From contig CP114481.1 of the NCBI GenBank assembly GCA_027186245.1, positions 39,463,501 to 39,527,500 on the forward strand: a stretch of DNA of 64,000 nucleotides, given 5' to 3'. Each line of letters opens with the position of its first letter. Positions within the stretch are counted from its first letter, which is position 1. Of this stretch, positions 37,401 to 49,849 are shown in pieces. Source of the stretch: Coriaria nepalensis (Eukaryota > Streptophyta > Magnoliopsida > Cucurbitales > Coriariaceae). A program made the position numbers and the translations under genes. Below the pieces are notes generated by a model. That model was not told where the DNA came from and ran no database searches. It saw only the letters and a list, made by a program, of their open reading frames with translations.

Positions 37401-37763
37401 GTTATTTCTAATCAAGTCGAACGAATTCAATTTTTGCACTACAAACACAAGTTTTGTGCATAACTTGCAAATGATCAATGCAAGGAAAGTGTGCATTCGT
37501 TTAACTTAAAATCATTTCAATGAGTCATTTCAAGTGAATAAGTTATTTCTAACCAAGTCGAACGAATTCAATTTTTGCACTACAAACACAAGTTTTGTGC
37601 ATAACTTGCAAATGATCATTGGAAGGAAAGTGTGCATTCGTTTAACCTTAAAAACATTTCAATGAGTCATTTCAAGTCAATAACTTATTTCAAAGCAAGT
37701 CGAACGAATTCTATTTTTTCACTACAAACAGAAGTTTTTTGCATAACTTGCAACTGATTTATG
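34493..37763 (+). repeat. Long HOR, version A (23 monomers, 3271 bp)
   Basis: Delimited by the marker monomer with CAACTGATTTATGCAAGG, whose AACTGATTTA falls at 34481 and 37752. It contains the internal three-monomer (425 bp) duplication at 36193-36617 and 36618-37042, and the 13-bp duplication at 37076. It lacks the four-monomer duplication present in versions B and C. The two monomers near 37280-37440 differ in type from the corresponding B/C monomers (no GCAAGACAAAC or CTTCTAAAGG), so it is not a simple precursor. Confidence 0.88.
37076..37101 (+). repeat. 13-bp slippage duplication, site 3 (long HOR A)
   Basis: Same 155-bp monomer type, in HOR version A. Confidence 0.92.
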
Positions 37764-38470
37764 CAAGGAATGTGTGCATTCGTTTAACATAAAATCATTT
37801 CAATGAGTCCTTTAAAGTCAATGACTTATTTCAAAGCAAGTCGAACGAATTCTATTTTTGCACTACAAACACAAGTTTTGTGCATAACTTGCAAATGATC
37901 ATTGCAAGGAAAGTGTGCATTCGTTTAACCTTAAAATCATTTCAATGAGTCATTTCAAGTCAATAACTTATTTCAAAGCAAGTCGAACGAATTTTATTTT
38001 TGCACTACAAACAGAAGTTTTGTGCATAACTTGCAAATGATCAATGCAAGGAAAGTGTGCATTCGTTTAACATAAAATCATTTCAATGAGTCCTTTAAAG
38101 TCAATGACTTATTTCAAAGCAAGTTGAACGAATTCTATTTTTAAACTACAAACACAAGTTTTGTGCATAACTTGCAAATGATCAATGCAAGGAAAGTGTG
38201 CATTCGTTTAACTTAAAATCATTTCAATGAGTCATTTCAAGTCAATAAGTTATTTCTAACCAAGTCGAACGAATTCAATTTTTGCACTACAAACACAAGT
38301 TTTGTGCATAACTTGCAAATGATCAATGCAAGGAAAGTGTGCATTCGTTTAACCTTAAAATCATTTCAATGAGTCATTTCAAGTCAATGACTTATTTCAA
38401 AGCACGTCGAACGAATTCAATTTTTGCACTACAAACACAAGTTTTGTGCGTAACTTGCAAATGATCAATG

Positions 38471-39604
38471 CAAGGAAAGTGTGCAGTCGTTTAACCTTAA
38501 AATCATTTCAATGAGTCATTTCAAGTCAATAACTTATTTCAAAGCAAGTCGAACGAATTCTATTTTTGCACTACAAACAGAAGTTTTGTGCATAACTTCT
38601 AAATGATCATTGCAAGGAAAGTGTGCATTCGTTTAACCTTAAAATCATTTCAATGAGTCATTTCAAGTCAATGACTTATTTCAAAGCAAGTTGAACGAAT
38701 TCTATTTTTAAACTACAAACACAAGTTTTGTGCATAACTTGCAAGTGATCAATGCAAGGAAAGTGTGCATTCGTTTAACTTAAAATCATTTGAATGAGTC
38801 ATTTCAAGTGAATAAGTTATTTCTAACCAAGTCGAACGAATTCAATTTTTGCACTACTAACAGAAGTTTTGTGCAAAACTTGCAAGTGATCAATGCAAGG
38901 AAAGTGTGCATTCGTTTAACCTTAAAATCATTTCAATGAGTCATTTCAAGTCAATGACTTATTTCAAAGCACGTCGAACGAATTCAATTTTTGCACTACA
39001 AACACAAGTTTTGTGCGTAACTTGCAAATGATCAATGCAAGGAAAGTGTGCAGTCGTTTAACCTTAAAATCATTTCAATGAGTCATTTCAAGTCAATAAC
39101 TTATTTCAAAGCAAGTCGAACGAATTCTATTTTTGCACTACAAACAGAAGTTTTGTGCATAACTTCTAAATGATCATTGCAAGGAAAGTGTGCATTCGTT
39201 TAACCTTAAAATCATTTCAATGAGTCATTTCAAGTCAATGACTTATTTCAAAGCAAGTTGAACGAATTCTATTTTTAAACTACAAACACAAGTTTTGTGC
39301 ATAACTTGCAAGTGATCAATGCAAGGAAAGTGTGCATTCGTTTAACTTAAAATCATTTGAATGAGTCATTTCAAGTGAATAAGTTATTTCTAACCAAGTC
39401 GAACGAATTCAATTTTTGCACTACAAACAGAAGTTTTGTGCAAAACTTGCAAGTGATCAATGCAAGGAAAGTGTGCATTCGTTTAACCTTAAAATCATTT
39501 CAATGAGTCATTTCAAGTCAATGACTTATTTCAAAGCACGTCGAACGAATTCAATTTTTGCACTACAAACACAAGTTTTGTGCATAACTTGCAAATGATC
39601 AATG
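38471..39604 (+). repeat. Internal 4-monomer duplication of HOR B (2 x 567 bp)
   Basis: Two units, 38471-39037 and 39038-39604, both preceded by the GTGCGTAACTTGC variant. The same doubled segment is in version C (42310-43443). Versions A and D have one unit. Confidence 0.87.
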
Positions 39605-40030
39605 CAAGGAAAGTGTGCAGTCGTTTAACCTTAAAATCATTTCAATGAGTCATTTCAAGTCAATAACTTATTTTAAAGCAAGTCGAACGAATTCAATTTT
39701 TGCACTACAAACACAAGTTTTGTGCATAACTTCCAAATGATCAATGCAAGGAAAGTGTGCATTCGTTTAACCTTAAAATCATTTCAATGCGTCATTTCAA
39801 GTCAATGACTTATTTCAAAGCACGTCGAACGAATTCAATTTTTGCACTACAAACACAAGTTTTGTGCATAACTTGCAAATGATCAATGCAAGGAAAGTGT
39901 GCAGTCGTTTAACCTTAAAATCATTTCAATGAGTCATTTCAAGTCAATAACTTATTTCAAAGCAAGTCGAACGAATTCTATTTTTGCACTACAAACAGAA
40001 GTTTTGTGCATAACTTCCAAATGATCATTG

Positions 40031-40880
40031 CAAGGAAAGTGTGCATTCGTTTAACCTTAAAATCATTTCAATGAGTCATTTCAAGTCAATGACTTATTTC
40101 AAAGCAAGTTGAACGAATTCTATTTTTAAACTACAAACACAAGTTTTGTGCATAACATGCAAATTATCAATGCAAGGAAAGTGTGCATTCGTTTAACTTA
40201 AAATCATTTCAATGAGTCATTTCAAGTGAATATGTTATTTCTAACCAAGTCGAACGAATTCAATTTTTGCACTACAAACACAAGTTTTGTGCATAACTTG
40301 CAAATGATCAATGCAAGGAAAGTGTGCAGTCGTTTAACCTTAAAATCATTTCAATGAGTCATTTCAAGTCAGTAACTTATTTCAAAGCAAGTCGAACGAA
40401 TTCAATTTTTGCACTACAAACACAAGTTTTGTGCATAACTTCCAAATGATCATTGCAAGGAAAGTGTGCATTCGTTTAACCTTAAAATCATTTCAATGAG
40501 TCATTTCAAGTCAATGACTTATTTCAAAGCAAGTTGAACGAATTCTATTTTTAAACTACAAACACAAGTTTTGTGCATAACTTGCAAATTATCAATGCAA
40601 GGAAAGTGTGCATTCGTTTAACTTAAAATCATTTCAATGAGTCATTTCAAGTGAATATGTTATTTCTAACCAAGTCGAACGAATTCAATTTTTGCACTAC
40701 AAACACAAGTTTTGTGCATAACTTGCAAATGATCAATGCAAGGAAAGTGTGCAGTCGTTTAACCTTAAAATCATTTCAATGAGTCATTTCAAGTCAGTAA
40801 CTTATTTCAAAGCAAGTCGAACGAATTCAATTTTTGCACTACAAACACAAGTTTTGTGCATAACTTCCAAATGATCAATG
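40031..40880 (+). repeat. Internal 3-monomer duplication of HOR B (2 x 425 bp)
   Basis: Two units, 40031-40455 and 40456-40880, each with TTTTTAAACTAC, AAATTATCAATG and GTGAATATGTTATTTC. Only the first carries ATAACATGC. It is also doubled in A (36193-37042) and C (43870-44719), and single in D. Confidence 0.87.
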
Positions 40881-40913
40881 CAAGGAAAGTGTGCATTTGT
40901 TTAACCTTAAAAT

Positions 40914-40939
40914 CATTTCAATGAGTCATTTCAATGAGT
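40914..40939 (+). repeat. 13-bp slippage duplication, site 4 (long HOR B)
   Basis: Same 155-bp monomer type, in HOR version B, 3838 bp after site 3. Confidence 0.92.
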
Positions 40940-41602
40940 CATTTCAAGTCAATGACTTATTTCAAAGCACGTCGAACGAATTCAATTTTTGCACTACAAA
41001 CACAAGTTTTGTGCATAACTTGCAAATGATCAATGCAAGGAAAGTGTGCAGTCGTTTAACCTTAAAATCATTTCAATGAGTCATTTCAAGTCAATAACTT
41101 ATTTCAAAGCAAGTCGAACGAATTCTATTTTTGCAAGACAAACAGAAGTTTTGTGCATAACTTCTAAAGGATCATTGCAAGGAAAGTGTGCATTCGTTTA
41201 ACCTTAAAATCATTTCAATGAGTCATTTCAAGTCAATGACTTATTTCAAAGCAAGTTGAACGAATTCTATTTTTAAACTACAAACACAAGTTTTGTGCAT
41301 AACTTGCAAATGATCAATGCAAGGAAAGTGTGCATTCGTTTAACTTAAAATCATTTCAATGAGTCATTTCAAGTGAATAAGTTATTTCTAACCAAGTCGA
41401 ACGAATTCAATTTTTGCACTACAAACACAAGTTTTGTGCATAACTTGCAAATGATCATTGGAAGGAAAGTGTGCATTCGTTTAACCTTAAAAACATTTCA
41501 ATGAGTCATTTCAAGTCAATAACTTATTTCAAAGCAAGTCGAACGAATTCTATTTTTTCACTACAAACAGAAGTTTTTTGCATAACTTGCAACTGATTTA
41601 TG

Positions 41603-44600
41603 CAAGGAATGTGTGCATTCGTTTAACATAAAATCATTTCAATGAGTCCTTTAAAGTCAATGACTTATTTCAAAGCAAGTCGAACGAATTCTATTTTTGC
41701 ACTACAAACACAAGTTTTGTGCATAACTTGCAAATGATCATTGCAAGGAAAGTGTGCATTCGTTTAACCTTAAAATCATTTCAATGAGTCATTTCAAGTC
41801 AATAACTTATTTCAAAGCAAGTCGAACGAATTTTATTTTTGCACTACAAACAGAAGTTTTGTGCATAACTTGCAAATGATCAATGCAAGGAAAGTGTGCA
41901 TTCGTTTAACATAAAATCATTTCAATGAGTCCTTTAAAGTCAATGACTTATTTCAAAGCAAGTTGAACGAATTCTATTTTTAAACTACAAACACAAGTTT
42001 TGTGCATAACTTGCAAATGATCAATGCAAGGAAAGTGTGCATTCGTTTAACTTAAAATCATTTCAATGAGTCATTTCAAGTCAATAAGTTATTTCTAACC
42101 AAGTCGAACGAATTCAATTTTTGCACTACAAACACAAGTTTTGTGCATAACTTGCAAATGATCAATGCAAGGAAAGTGTGCATTCGTTTAACCTTAAAAT
42201 CATTTCAATGAGTCATTTCAAGTCAATGACTTATTTCAAAGCACGTCGAACGAATTCAATTTTTGCACTACAAACACAAGTTTTGTGCGTAACTTGCAAA
42301 TGATCAATGCAAGGAAAGTGTGCAGTCGTTTAACCTTAAAATCATTTCAATGAGTCATTTCAAGTCAATAACTTATTTCAAAGCAAGTCGAACGAATTCT
42401 ATTTTTGCACTACAAACAGAAGTTTTGTGCATAACTTCTAAATGATCATTGCAAGGAAAGTGTGCATTCGTTTAACCTTAAAATCATTTCAATGAGTCAT
42501 TTCAAGTCAATGACTTATTTCAAAGCAAGTTGAACGAATTCTATTTTTAAACTACAAACACAAGTTTTGTGCATAACTTGCAAGTGATCAATGCAAGGAA
42601 AGTGTGCATTCGTTTAACTTAAAATCATTTGAATGAGTCATTTCAAGTGAATAAGTTATTTCTAACCAAGTCGAACGAATTCAATTTTTGCACTACAAAC
42701 AGAAGTTTTGTGCAAAACTTGCAAGTGATCAATGCAAGGAAAGTGTGCATTCGTTTAACCTTAAAATCATTTCAATGAGTCATTTCAAGTCAATGACTTA
42801 TTTCAAAGCACGTCGAACGAATTCAATTTTTGCACTACAAACACAAGTTTTGTGCGTAACTTGCAAATGATCAATGCAAGGAAAGTGTGCAGTCGTTTAA
42901 CCTTAAAATCATTTCAATGAGTCATTTCAAGTCAATAACTTATTTCAAAGCAAGTCGAACGAATTCTATTTTTGCACTACAAACAGAAGTTTTGTGCATA
43001 ACTTCTAAATGATCATTGCAAGGAAAGTGTGCATTCGTTTAACCTTAAAATCATTTCAATGAGTCATTTCAAGTCAATGACTTATTTCAAAGCAAGTTGA
43101 ACGAATTCTATTTTTAAACTACAAACACAAGTTTTGTGCATAACTTGCAAGTGATCAATGCAAGGAAAGTGTGCATTCGTTTAACTTAAAATCATTTGAA
43201 TGAGTCATTTCAAGTGAATAAGTTATTTCTAACCAAGTCGAACGAATTCAATTTTTGCACTACAAACAGAAGTTTTGTGCAAAACTTGCAAGTGATCAAT
43301 GCAAGGAAAGTGTGCATTCGTTTAACCTTAAAATCATTTCAATGAGTCATTTCAAGTCAATGACTTATTTCAAAGCACGTCGAACGAATTCAATTTTTGC
43401 ACTACAAACACAAGTTTTGTGCATAACTTGCAAATGATCAATGCAAGGAAAGTGTGCAGTCGTTTAACCTTAAAATCATTTCAATGAGTCATTTCAAGTC
43501 AATAACTTATTTTAAAGCAAGTCGAACGAATTCAATTTTTGCACTACAAACACAAGTTTTGTGCATAACTTCCAAATGATCAATGCAAGGAAAGTGTGCA
43601 TTCGTTTAACCTTAAAATCATTTCAATGCGTCATTTCAAGTCAATGACTTATTTCAAAGCACGTCGAACGAATTCAATTTTTGCACTACAAACACAAGTT
43701 TTGTGCATAACTTGCAAATGATCAATGCAAGGAAAGTGTGCAGTCGTTTAACCTTAAAATCATTTCAATGAGTCATTTCAACTCAATAACTTATTTCAAA
43801 GCAAGTCGAACGAATTCTATTTTTGCACTACAAACAGAAGTTTTGTGCATAACTTCCAAATGATCATTGCAAGGAAAGTGTGCATTCGTTTAACCTTAAA
43901 ATCATTTCAATGAGTCATTTCAAGTCAATGACTTATTTCAAAGCAAGTTGAACGAATTCTATTTTTAAACTACAAACACAAGTTTTGTGCATAACATGCA
44001 AATTATCAATGCAAGGAAAGTGTGCATTCGTTTAACTTAAAATCATTTCAATGAGTCATTTCAAGTGAATATGTTATTTCTAACCAAGTCGAACGAATTC
44101 AATTTTTGCACTACAAACACAAGTTTTGTGCATAACTTGCAAATGATCAATGCAAGGAAAGTGTGCAGTCGTTTAACCTTAAAATCATTTCAATGAGTCA
44201 TTTCAAGTCAGTAACTTATTTCAAAGCAAGTCGAACGAATTCAATTTTTGCACTACAAACACAAGTTTTGTGCATAACTTCCAAATGATCATTGCAAGGA
44301 AAGTGTGCATTCGTTTAACCTTAAAATCATTTCAATGAGTCATTTCAAGTCAATGACTTATTTCAAAGCAAGTTGAACGAATTCTATTTTTAAACTACAA
44401 ACACAAGTTTTGTGCATAACTTGCAAATTATCAATGCAAGGAAAGTGTGCATTCGTTTAACTTAAAATCATTTCAATGAGTCATTTCAAGTGAATATGTT
44501 ATTTCTAACCAAGTCGAACGAATTCAATTTTTGCACTACAAACACAAGTTTTGTGCATAACTTGCAAATGATCAATGCAAGGAAAGTGTGCAGTCGTTTA

Positions 44601-45441
44601 ACCTTAAAATCATTTCAATGAGTCATTTCAAGTCAGTAACTTATTTCAAAGCAAGTCGAACGAATTCAATTTTTGCACTACAAACACAAGTTTTGTGCAT
44701 AACTTCCAAATGATCAATGCAAGGAAAGTGTGCATTTGTTTAACCTTAAAATCATTTCAATGAGTCATTTCAATGAGTCATTTCAAGTCAATGACTTATT
44801 TCAAAGCACGTCGAACGAATTCAATTTTTGCACTACAAACACAAGTTTTGTGCATAACTTGCAAATGATCAATGCAAGGAAAGTGTGCAGTCGTTTAACC
44901 TTAAAATCATTTCAATGAGTCATTTCAAGTCAATAACTTATTTCAAAGCAAGTCGAACGAATTCTATTTTTGCAAGACAAACAGAAGTTTTGTGCATAAC
45001 TTCTAAAGGATCATTGCAAGGAAAGTGTGCATTCGTTTAACCTTAAAATCATTTCAATGAGTCATTTCAAGTCAATGACTTATTTCAAAGCAAGTTGAAC
45101 GAATTCTATTTTTAAACTACAAACACAAGTTTTGTGCATAACTTGCAAATGATCAATGCAAGGAAAGTGTGCATTCGTTTAACTTAAAATCATTTCAATG
45201 AGTCATTTCAAGTGAATAAGTTATTTCTAACCAAGTCGAACGAATTCAATTTTTGCACTACAAACACAAGTTTTGTGCATAACTTGCAAATGATCATTGG
45301 AAGGAAAGTGTGCATTCGTTTAACCTTAAAAACATTTCAATGAGTCATTTCAAGTCAATAACTTATTTCAAAGCAAGTCGAACGAATTCTATTTTTTCAC
45401 TACAAACAGAAGTTTTTTGCATAACTTGCAACTGATTTATG
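41603..45441 (+). repeat. Long HOR, version C (27 monomers, 3839 bp)
   Basis: Matches version B throughout at +3839, including both internal duplications (42310-42876 with 42877-43443, and 43870-44294 with 44295-44719) and ATAACATGCAAATT near 43994. By eye the only differences are CAACTCAATAAC (C at 43782) here and the T at 38858 in B. B and C are therefore sister copies from a very recent duplication. Confidence 0.9.
44753..44778 (+). repeat. 13-bp slippage duplication, site 5 (long HOR C)
   Basis: Same 155-bp monomer type, in HOR version C, 3839 bp after site 4. Confidence 0.92.
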
Positions 45442-48288
45442 CAAGGAATGTGTGCATTCGTTTAACATAAAATCATTTCAATGAGTCCTTTAAAGTCAAT
45501 GACTTATTTCAAAGCAAGTCGAACGAATTCTATTTTTGCACTACAAACACAAGTTTTGTGCATAACTTGCAAATGATCATTGCAAGGAAAGTGTGCATTC
45601 GTTTAACCTTAAAATCATTTCAATGAGTCATTTCAAGTCAATAACTTATTTCAAAGCAAGTCGAACGAATTTTATTTTTGCACTACAAACAGAAGTTTTG
45701 TGCATAACTTGCAAATGATCAATGCAAGGAAAGTGTGCATTCGTTTAACATAAAATCATTTCAATGAGTCCTTTAAAGTCAATGACTTATTTCAAAGCAA
45801 GTTGAACGAATTCTATTTTTAAACTACAAACACAAGTTTTGTGCATAACTTGCAAATGATCAATGCAAGGAAAGTGTGCATTCGTTTAACTTAAAATCAT
45901 TTCAATGAGTCATTTCAAGTCAATAAGTTATTTCTAACCAAGTCGAACGAATTCAATTTTTGCACTACAAACACAAGTTTTGTGCATAACTTGCAAATGA
46001 TCAATGCAAGGAAAGTGTGCATTCGTTTAACCTTAAAATCATTTCAATGAGTCATTTCAAGTCAATGACTTATTTCAAAGCACGTCGAACGAATTCAATT
46101 TTTGCACTACAAACACAAGTTTTGTGCGTAACTTGCAAATGATCAATGCAAGGAAAGTGTGCAGTCGTTTAACCTTAAAATCATTTCAATGAGTCATTTC
46201 AAGTCAATAACTTATTTCAAAGCAAGTCGAACGAATTCTATTTTTGCACTACAAACAGAAGTTTTGTGCATAACTTCTAAATGATCATTGCAAGGAAAGT
46301 GTGCATTCGTTTAACCTTAAAATCATTTCAATGAGTCATTTCAAGTCAATGACTTATTTCAAAGCAAGTTGAACGAATTCTATTTTTAAACTACAAACAC
46401 AAGTTTTGTGCATAACTTGCAAGTGATCAATGCAAGGAAAGTGTGCATTCGTTTAACTTAAAATCATTTGAATGAGTCATTTCAAGTGAATAAGTTATTT
46501 CTAACCAAGTCGAACGAATTCAATTTTTGCACTACAAACAGAAGTTTTGTGCAAAACTTGCAAGTGATCAATGCAAGGAAAGTGTGCATTCGTTTAACCT
46601 TAAAATCATTTCAATGAGTCATTTCAAGTCAATGACTTATTTCAAAGCACGTCGAACGAATTCAATTTTTGCACTACAAACACAAGTTTTGTGCATAACT
46701 TGCAAATGATCAATGCAAGGAAAGTGTGCAGTCGTTTAACCTTAAAATCATTTCAATGAGTCATTTCAAGTCAATAACTTATTTTAAAGCAAGTCGAACG
46801 AATTCAATTTTTGCACTACAAACACAAGTTTTGTGCATAACTTCCAAATGATCAATGCAAGGAAAGTGTGCATTCGTTTAACCTTAAAATCATTTCAATG
46901 CGTCATTTCAAGTCAATGACTTATTTCAAAGCACGTCGAACGAATTCAATTTTTGCACTACAAACACAAGTTTTGTGCATAACTTGCAAATGATCAATGC
47001 AAGGAAAGTGTGCAGTCGTTTAACCTTAAAATCATTTCAATGAGTCATTTCAAGTCAATAACTTATTTCAAAGCAAGTCGAACGAATTCTATTTTTGCAC
47101 TACAAACAGAAGTTTTGTGCATAACTTCCAAATGATCATTGCAAGGAAAGTGTGCATTCGTTTAACCTTAAAATCATTTCAATGAGTCATTTCAAGTCAA
47201 TGACTTATTTCAAAGCAAGTTGAACGAATTCTATTTTTAAACTACAAACACAAGTTTTGTGCATAACTTGCAAATTATCAATGCAAGGAAAGTGTGCATT
47301 CGTTTAACTTAAAATCATTTCAATGAGTCATTTCAAGTGAATATGTTATTTCTAACCAAGTCGAACGAATTCAATTTTTGCACTACAAACACAAGTTTTG
47401 TGCATAACTTGCAAATGATCAATGCAAGGAAAGTGTGCAGTCGTTTAACCTTAAAATCATTTCAATGAGTCATTTCAAGTCAGTAACTTATTTCAAAGCA
47501 AGTCGAACGAATTCAATTTTTGCACTACAAACACAAGTTTTGTGCATAACTTCCAAATGATCAATGCAAGGAAAGTGTGCATTTGTTTAACCTTAAAATC
47601 ATTTCAATGAGTCATTTCAATGAGTCATTTCAAGTCAATGACTTATTTCAAAGCACGTCGAACGAATTCAATTTTTGCACTACAAACACAAGTTTTGTGC
47701 ATAACTTGCAAATGATCAATGCAAGGAAAGTGTGCAGTCGTTTAACCTTAAAATCATTTCAATGAGTCATTTCAAGTCAATAACTTATTTCAAAGCAAGT
47801 CGAACGAATTCTATTTTTGCAAGACAAACAGAAGTTTTGTGCATAACTTCTAAAGGATCATTGCAAGGAAAGTGTGCATTCGTTTAACCTTAAAATCATT
47901 TCAATGAGTCATTTCAAGTCAATGACTTATTTCAAAGCAAGTTGAACGAATTCTATTTTTAAACTACAAACACAAGTTTTGTGCATAACTTGCAAATGAT
48001 CAATGCAAGGAAAGTGTGCATTCGTTTAACTTAAAATCATTTCAATGAGTCATTTCAAGTGAATAAGTTATTTCTAACCAAGTCGAACGAATTCAATTTT
48101 TGCACTACAAACACAAGTTTTGTGCATAACTTGCAAATGATCATTGGAAGGAAAGTGTGCATTCGTTTAACCTTAAAAACATTTCAATGAGTCATTTCAA
48201 GTCAATAACTTATTTCAAAGCAAGTCGAACGAATTCTATTTTTTCACTACAAACAGAAGTTTTTTGCATAACTTGCAACTGATTTATG
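45442..48288 (+). repeat. Long HOR, version D (20 monomers, 2847 bp)
   Basis: Same order as B/C but 992 bp shorter. It has only one copy of the four-monomer segment (GTGCGTAACTTGC once, near 46126) and one copy of the three-monomer segment. It reads ATAACTTGCAAATTATC near 47268, the ancestral-looking form, where B and C have ATAACATGC. It contains the 13-bp duplication at 47600. It is either the pre-duplication form or a copy that lost both duplications. Confidence 0.88.
47600..47625 (+). repeat. 13-bp slippage duplication, site 6 (long HOR D)
   Basis: Same 155-bp monomer type, in HOR version D, 2847 bp after site 5. This is the last occurrence in the window. Confidence 0.92.
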
Positions 48289-49743
48289 CAAGGAATGTGT
48301 GCATTCGTTTAACATAAAATCATTTCAATGAGTCCTTTAAAGTCAATGACTTATTTCAAAGCAAGTCGAACGAATTCTATTTTTGCACTACAAACACAAG
48401 TTTTGTGCATAACTTGCAAATGATCATTGCAAGGAAAGTGTGCATTCGTTTAACCTTAAAATCATTTCAATGAGTCATTTCAAGTCAATAACTTATTTCA
48501 AAGCAAGTCGAACGAATTTTATTTTTGCACTACAAACAGAAGTTTTGTGCATAACTTGCAAATGATCAATGCAAGGAAAGTGTGCATTCGTTTAACATAA
48601 AATCATTTCAATGAGTCCTTTAAAGTCAATGACTTATTTCAAAGCAAGTTGAACGAATTCTATTTTTAAACTACAAACACAAGTTTTGTGCATAACTTGC
48701 AAATGATCAATGCAAGGAAAGTGTGCATTCGTTTAACTTAAAATCATTTCAATGAGTCATTTCATGTCAATAAGTTATTTCTAACCAAGTCGAACGAATT
48801 CAATTTTTGCACTACAAACACAAGTTTTGTGCATAACTTGCAAATGATCAATGCAAGGAAAGTGTGCATTCGTTTAACCTTAAAATCATTTCAATGAGTC
48901 ATTTCAAGTCAATGACTTATTTCAAAGCACGTCGAACGAATTCAATTTTTGCACTACAAACACAAGTTTTGTGCGTAACTTGCAAATGATCAATGCAAGG
49001 AAAGTGTGCAGTCGTTTAACCTTAAAATCATTTCAATGAGTCATTTCAAGTCAATAACTTATTTCGAAGCAAGTCGAACGAATTCTATTTTTTCACTACA
49101 AACAGAAGTTTGTTGCATAACTTGCAAATGATCAATGGAAGGAAAGTGTGCATTCGTTTAACCTTTAAATCATTTCAATGACTCATTTCAAGTCAATAAC
49201 TTATTTCAAAGCAAGTCGAACGAATTCTATTTTTGCAGTACAAACAGAAGTTTTTTGCATAACTTGCAAATTATCAATGCAAGGAAAGTGTGCATTCGTT
49301 TAACTTCAAATCATTTCAACGAGTCATTTCAAGTCAATAAGTTATTTCTAACCAAGTCGAACGAATTCAATTTTTGCACTACAAACACAAGTTTTGTGCA
49401 TAACTTGCAAATGATCAATGCAAGAAAAGTGTGCAGTCGTTTAACCTTAAAATCATTTCAATGAGTCATTTCAAGTCAGTAACTTTTTTCAAAGCAAGTC
49501 GAACGAATTCTATTTTTTCACTACAAATAGAAGTTTGTTGCATAACTTGCAAATGATCATTGCAAGGAAAGTGTGCATTTGTTTAACTTAAAATCATTTC
49601 AACGAGTCATTTCAAGTCAATGACTTATTTCAAAGTAAGTCGAACGAATTCTATTTTTTCACTACAAACACAAGTTTTGTGCATAACTTGCAAATGATCA
49701 ATGCAAGGAAAGTGTGCATTCGTTTAACCTTAAAATCATTTCA

Positions 49744-49752
49744 ATGAGTCAT
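49744..49752. promoter_or_regulatory. AP-1/GCN4-like palindrome ATGAGTCAT (one example per monomer)
   Basis: The 9-mer ATGAGTCAT matches the TGA(G/C)TCA consensus bound by bZIP dimers of the AP-1/GCN4 family. It sits at monomer positions 41-49 and is present in most monomers of the window. Several variant monomers carry ATGACTCAT instead (for example near 2313, 3870, 19912, 23594, 49173 and 53006), which is still a TRE. Others break it (ATGCGTCAT, ACGAGTCAT, GTGAGTCAT, TGAGTCCTT). The match is direct. Any binding or function is inference, since a 7-bp site can be fortuitous and then copied along with the array. Confidence 0.5.
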
Positions 49753-49787
49753 TTCAAGTCAATAACTTATTTCAAAGCAAGTCGAAC

Positions 49788-49793
49788 GAATTC
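49788..49793. other. EcoRI site GAATTC (one example per monomer)
   Basis: GAATTC lies at monomer positions 85-90 within GTCGAACGAATTC and is kept in the great majority of monomers, whether followed by TATTTTT or AATTTTT. It is lost in the GAATTTTATTTTT class (often linked to AAGCAGGTCG), in the AACAAATTC class and in rare GATTTC copies. A digest would therefore give a 142-bp ladder dominated by monomers. Confidence 0.9.
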
Positions 49794-49828
49794 TATTTTT
49801 GCACTACAAACACAAGTTTTGTGCATAA

Positions 49829-49849
49829 CTTGCAAATGATCATTGCAAG
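49829..49849. other. TGATCA-centred dyad with CTTGCAA/TTGCAAG arms (one example per monomer)
   Basis: The sequence reads CTTGCAA, A, TGATCA, TTGCAAG: perfect 7-bp inverted arms around a 6-bp palindrome plus one base. In monomers with ATGATCAATG rather than ATGATCATTG the arms are 6 bp (CTTGCA/TGCAAG) with a 9-bp spacer. Variants with CTTCC or CTTCT in place of CTTGC weaken the left arm. The dyad spans the arbitrary monomer junction. It could extrude as a small cruciform or be a dimeric protein site; neither is shown by sequence alone. Confidence 0.6.

Larger units (their letters stand above)
37764..41602 (+). repeat. Long HOR, version B (27 monomers, 3839 bp)
   Basis: Full-length unit with a four-monomer (567 bp) internal duplication, 38471-39037 and 39038-39604 (marked by GTGCGTAACTTGC), and a three-monomer (425 bp) one, 40031-40455 and 40456-40880. 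It shares ATAACATGCAAATTATC (near 40155) with version C only. Private change: CACTACTAACAG (T at 38858). Its length equals 27 x 142 minus the 141-bp monomers plus the 13-bp duplication. Confidence 0.9.
49704..49845 (+). repeat. Representative 142-bp satellite monomer
   Basis: This copy is close to the consensus and serves as a coordinate reference, with base 1 at CAAGG. In monomer coordinates the AP-1-type ATGAGTCAT lies at 41-49, GAATTC at 85-90, the T5 tract at 93-97, the CACAA-GTT-TTGTG hairpin at 108-120, and the TGATCA-centred dyad at 126 to the start of the next monomer. CATTTCAA occurs twice 13 bp apart (34-41 and 47-54), and a third TTTCAA lies at 67-72, which suggests the monomer itself arose partly from short internal duplications. 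Three CpG dinucleotides fall in TTCG, GTCGAA and AACGAA. G+C is about 32% by hand count of the consensus. There is no open frame of note and no recognisable promoter. Confidence 0.93.

Noticed and set aside
49255..49464. 69-codon frames at 49255, 53082 and 54923
   Set aside because: Same satellite frame lengthened by AAATTATCAATG and CTTCAAATC variants, then copied with the HOR. There is no independent evidence of coding.
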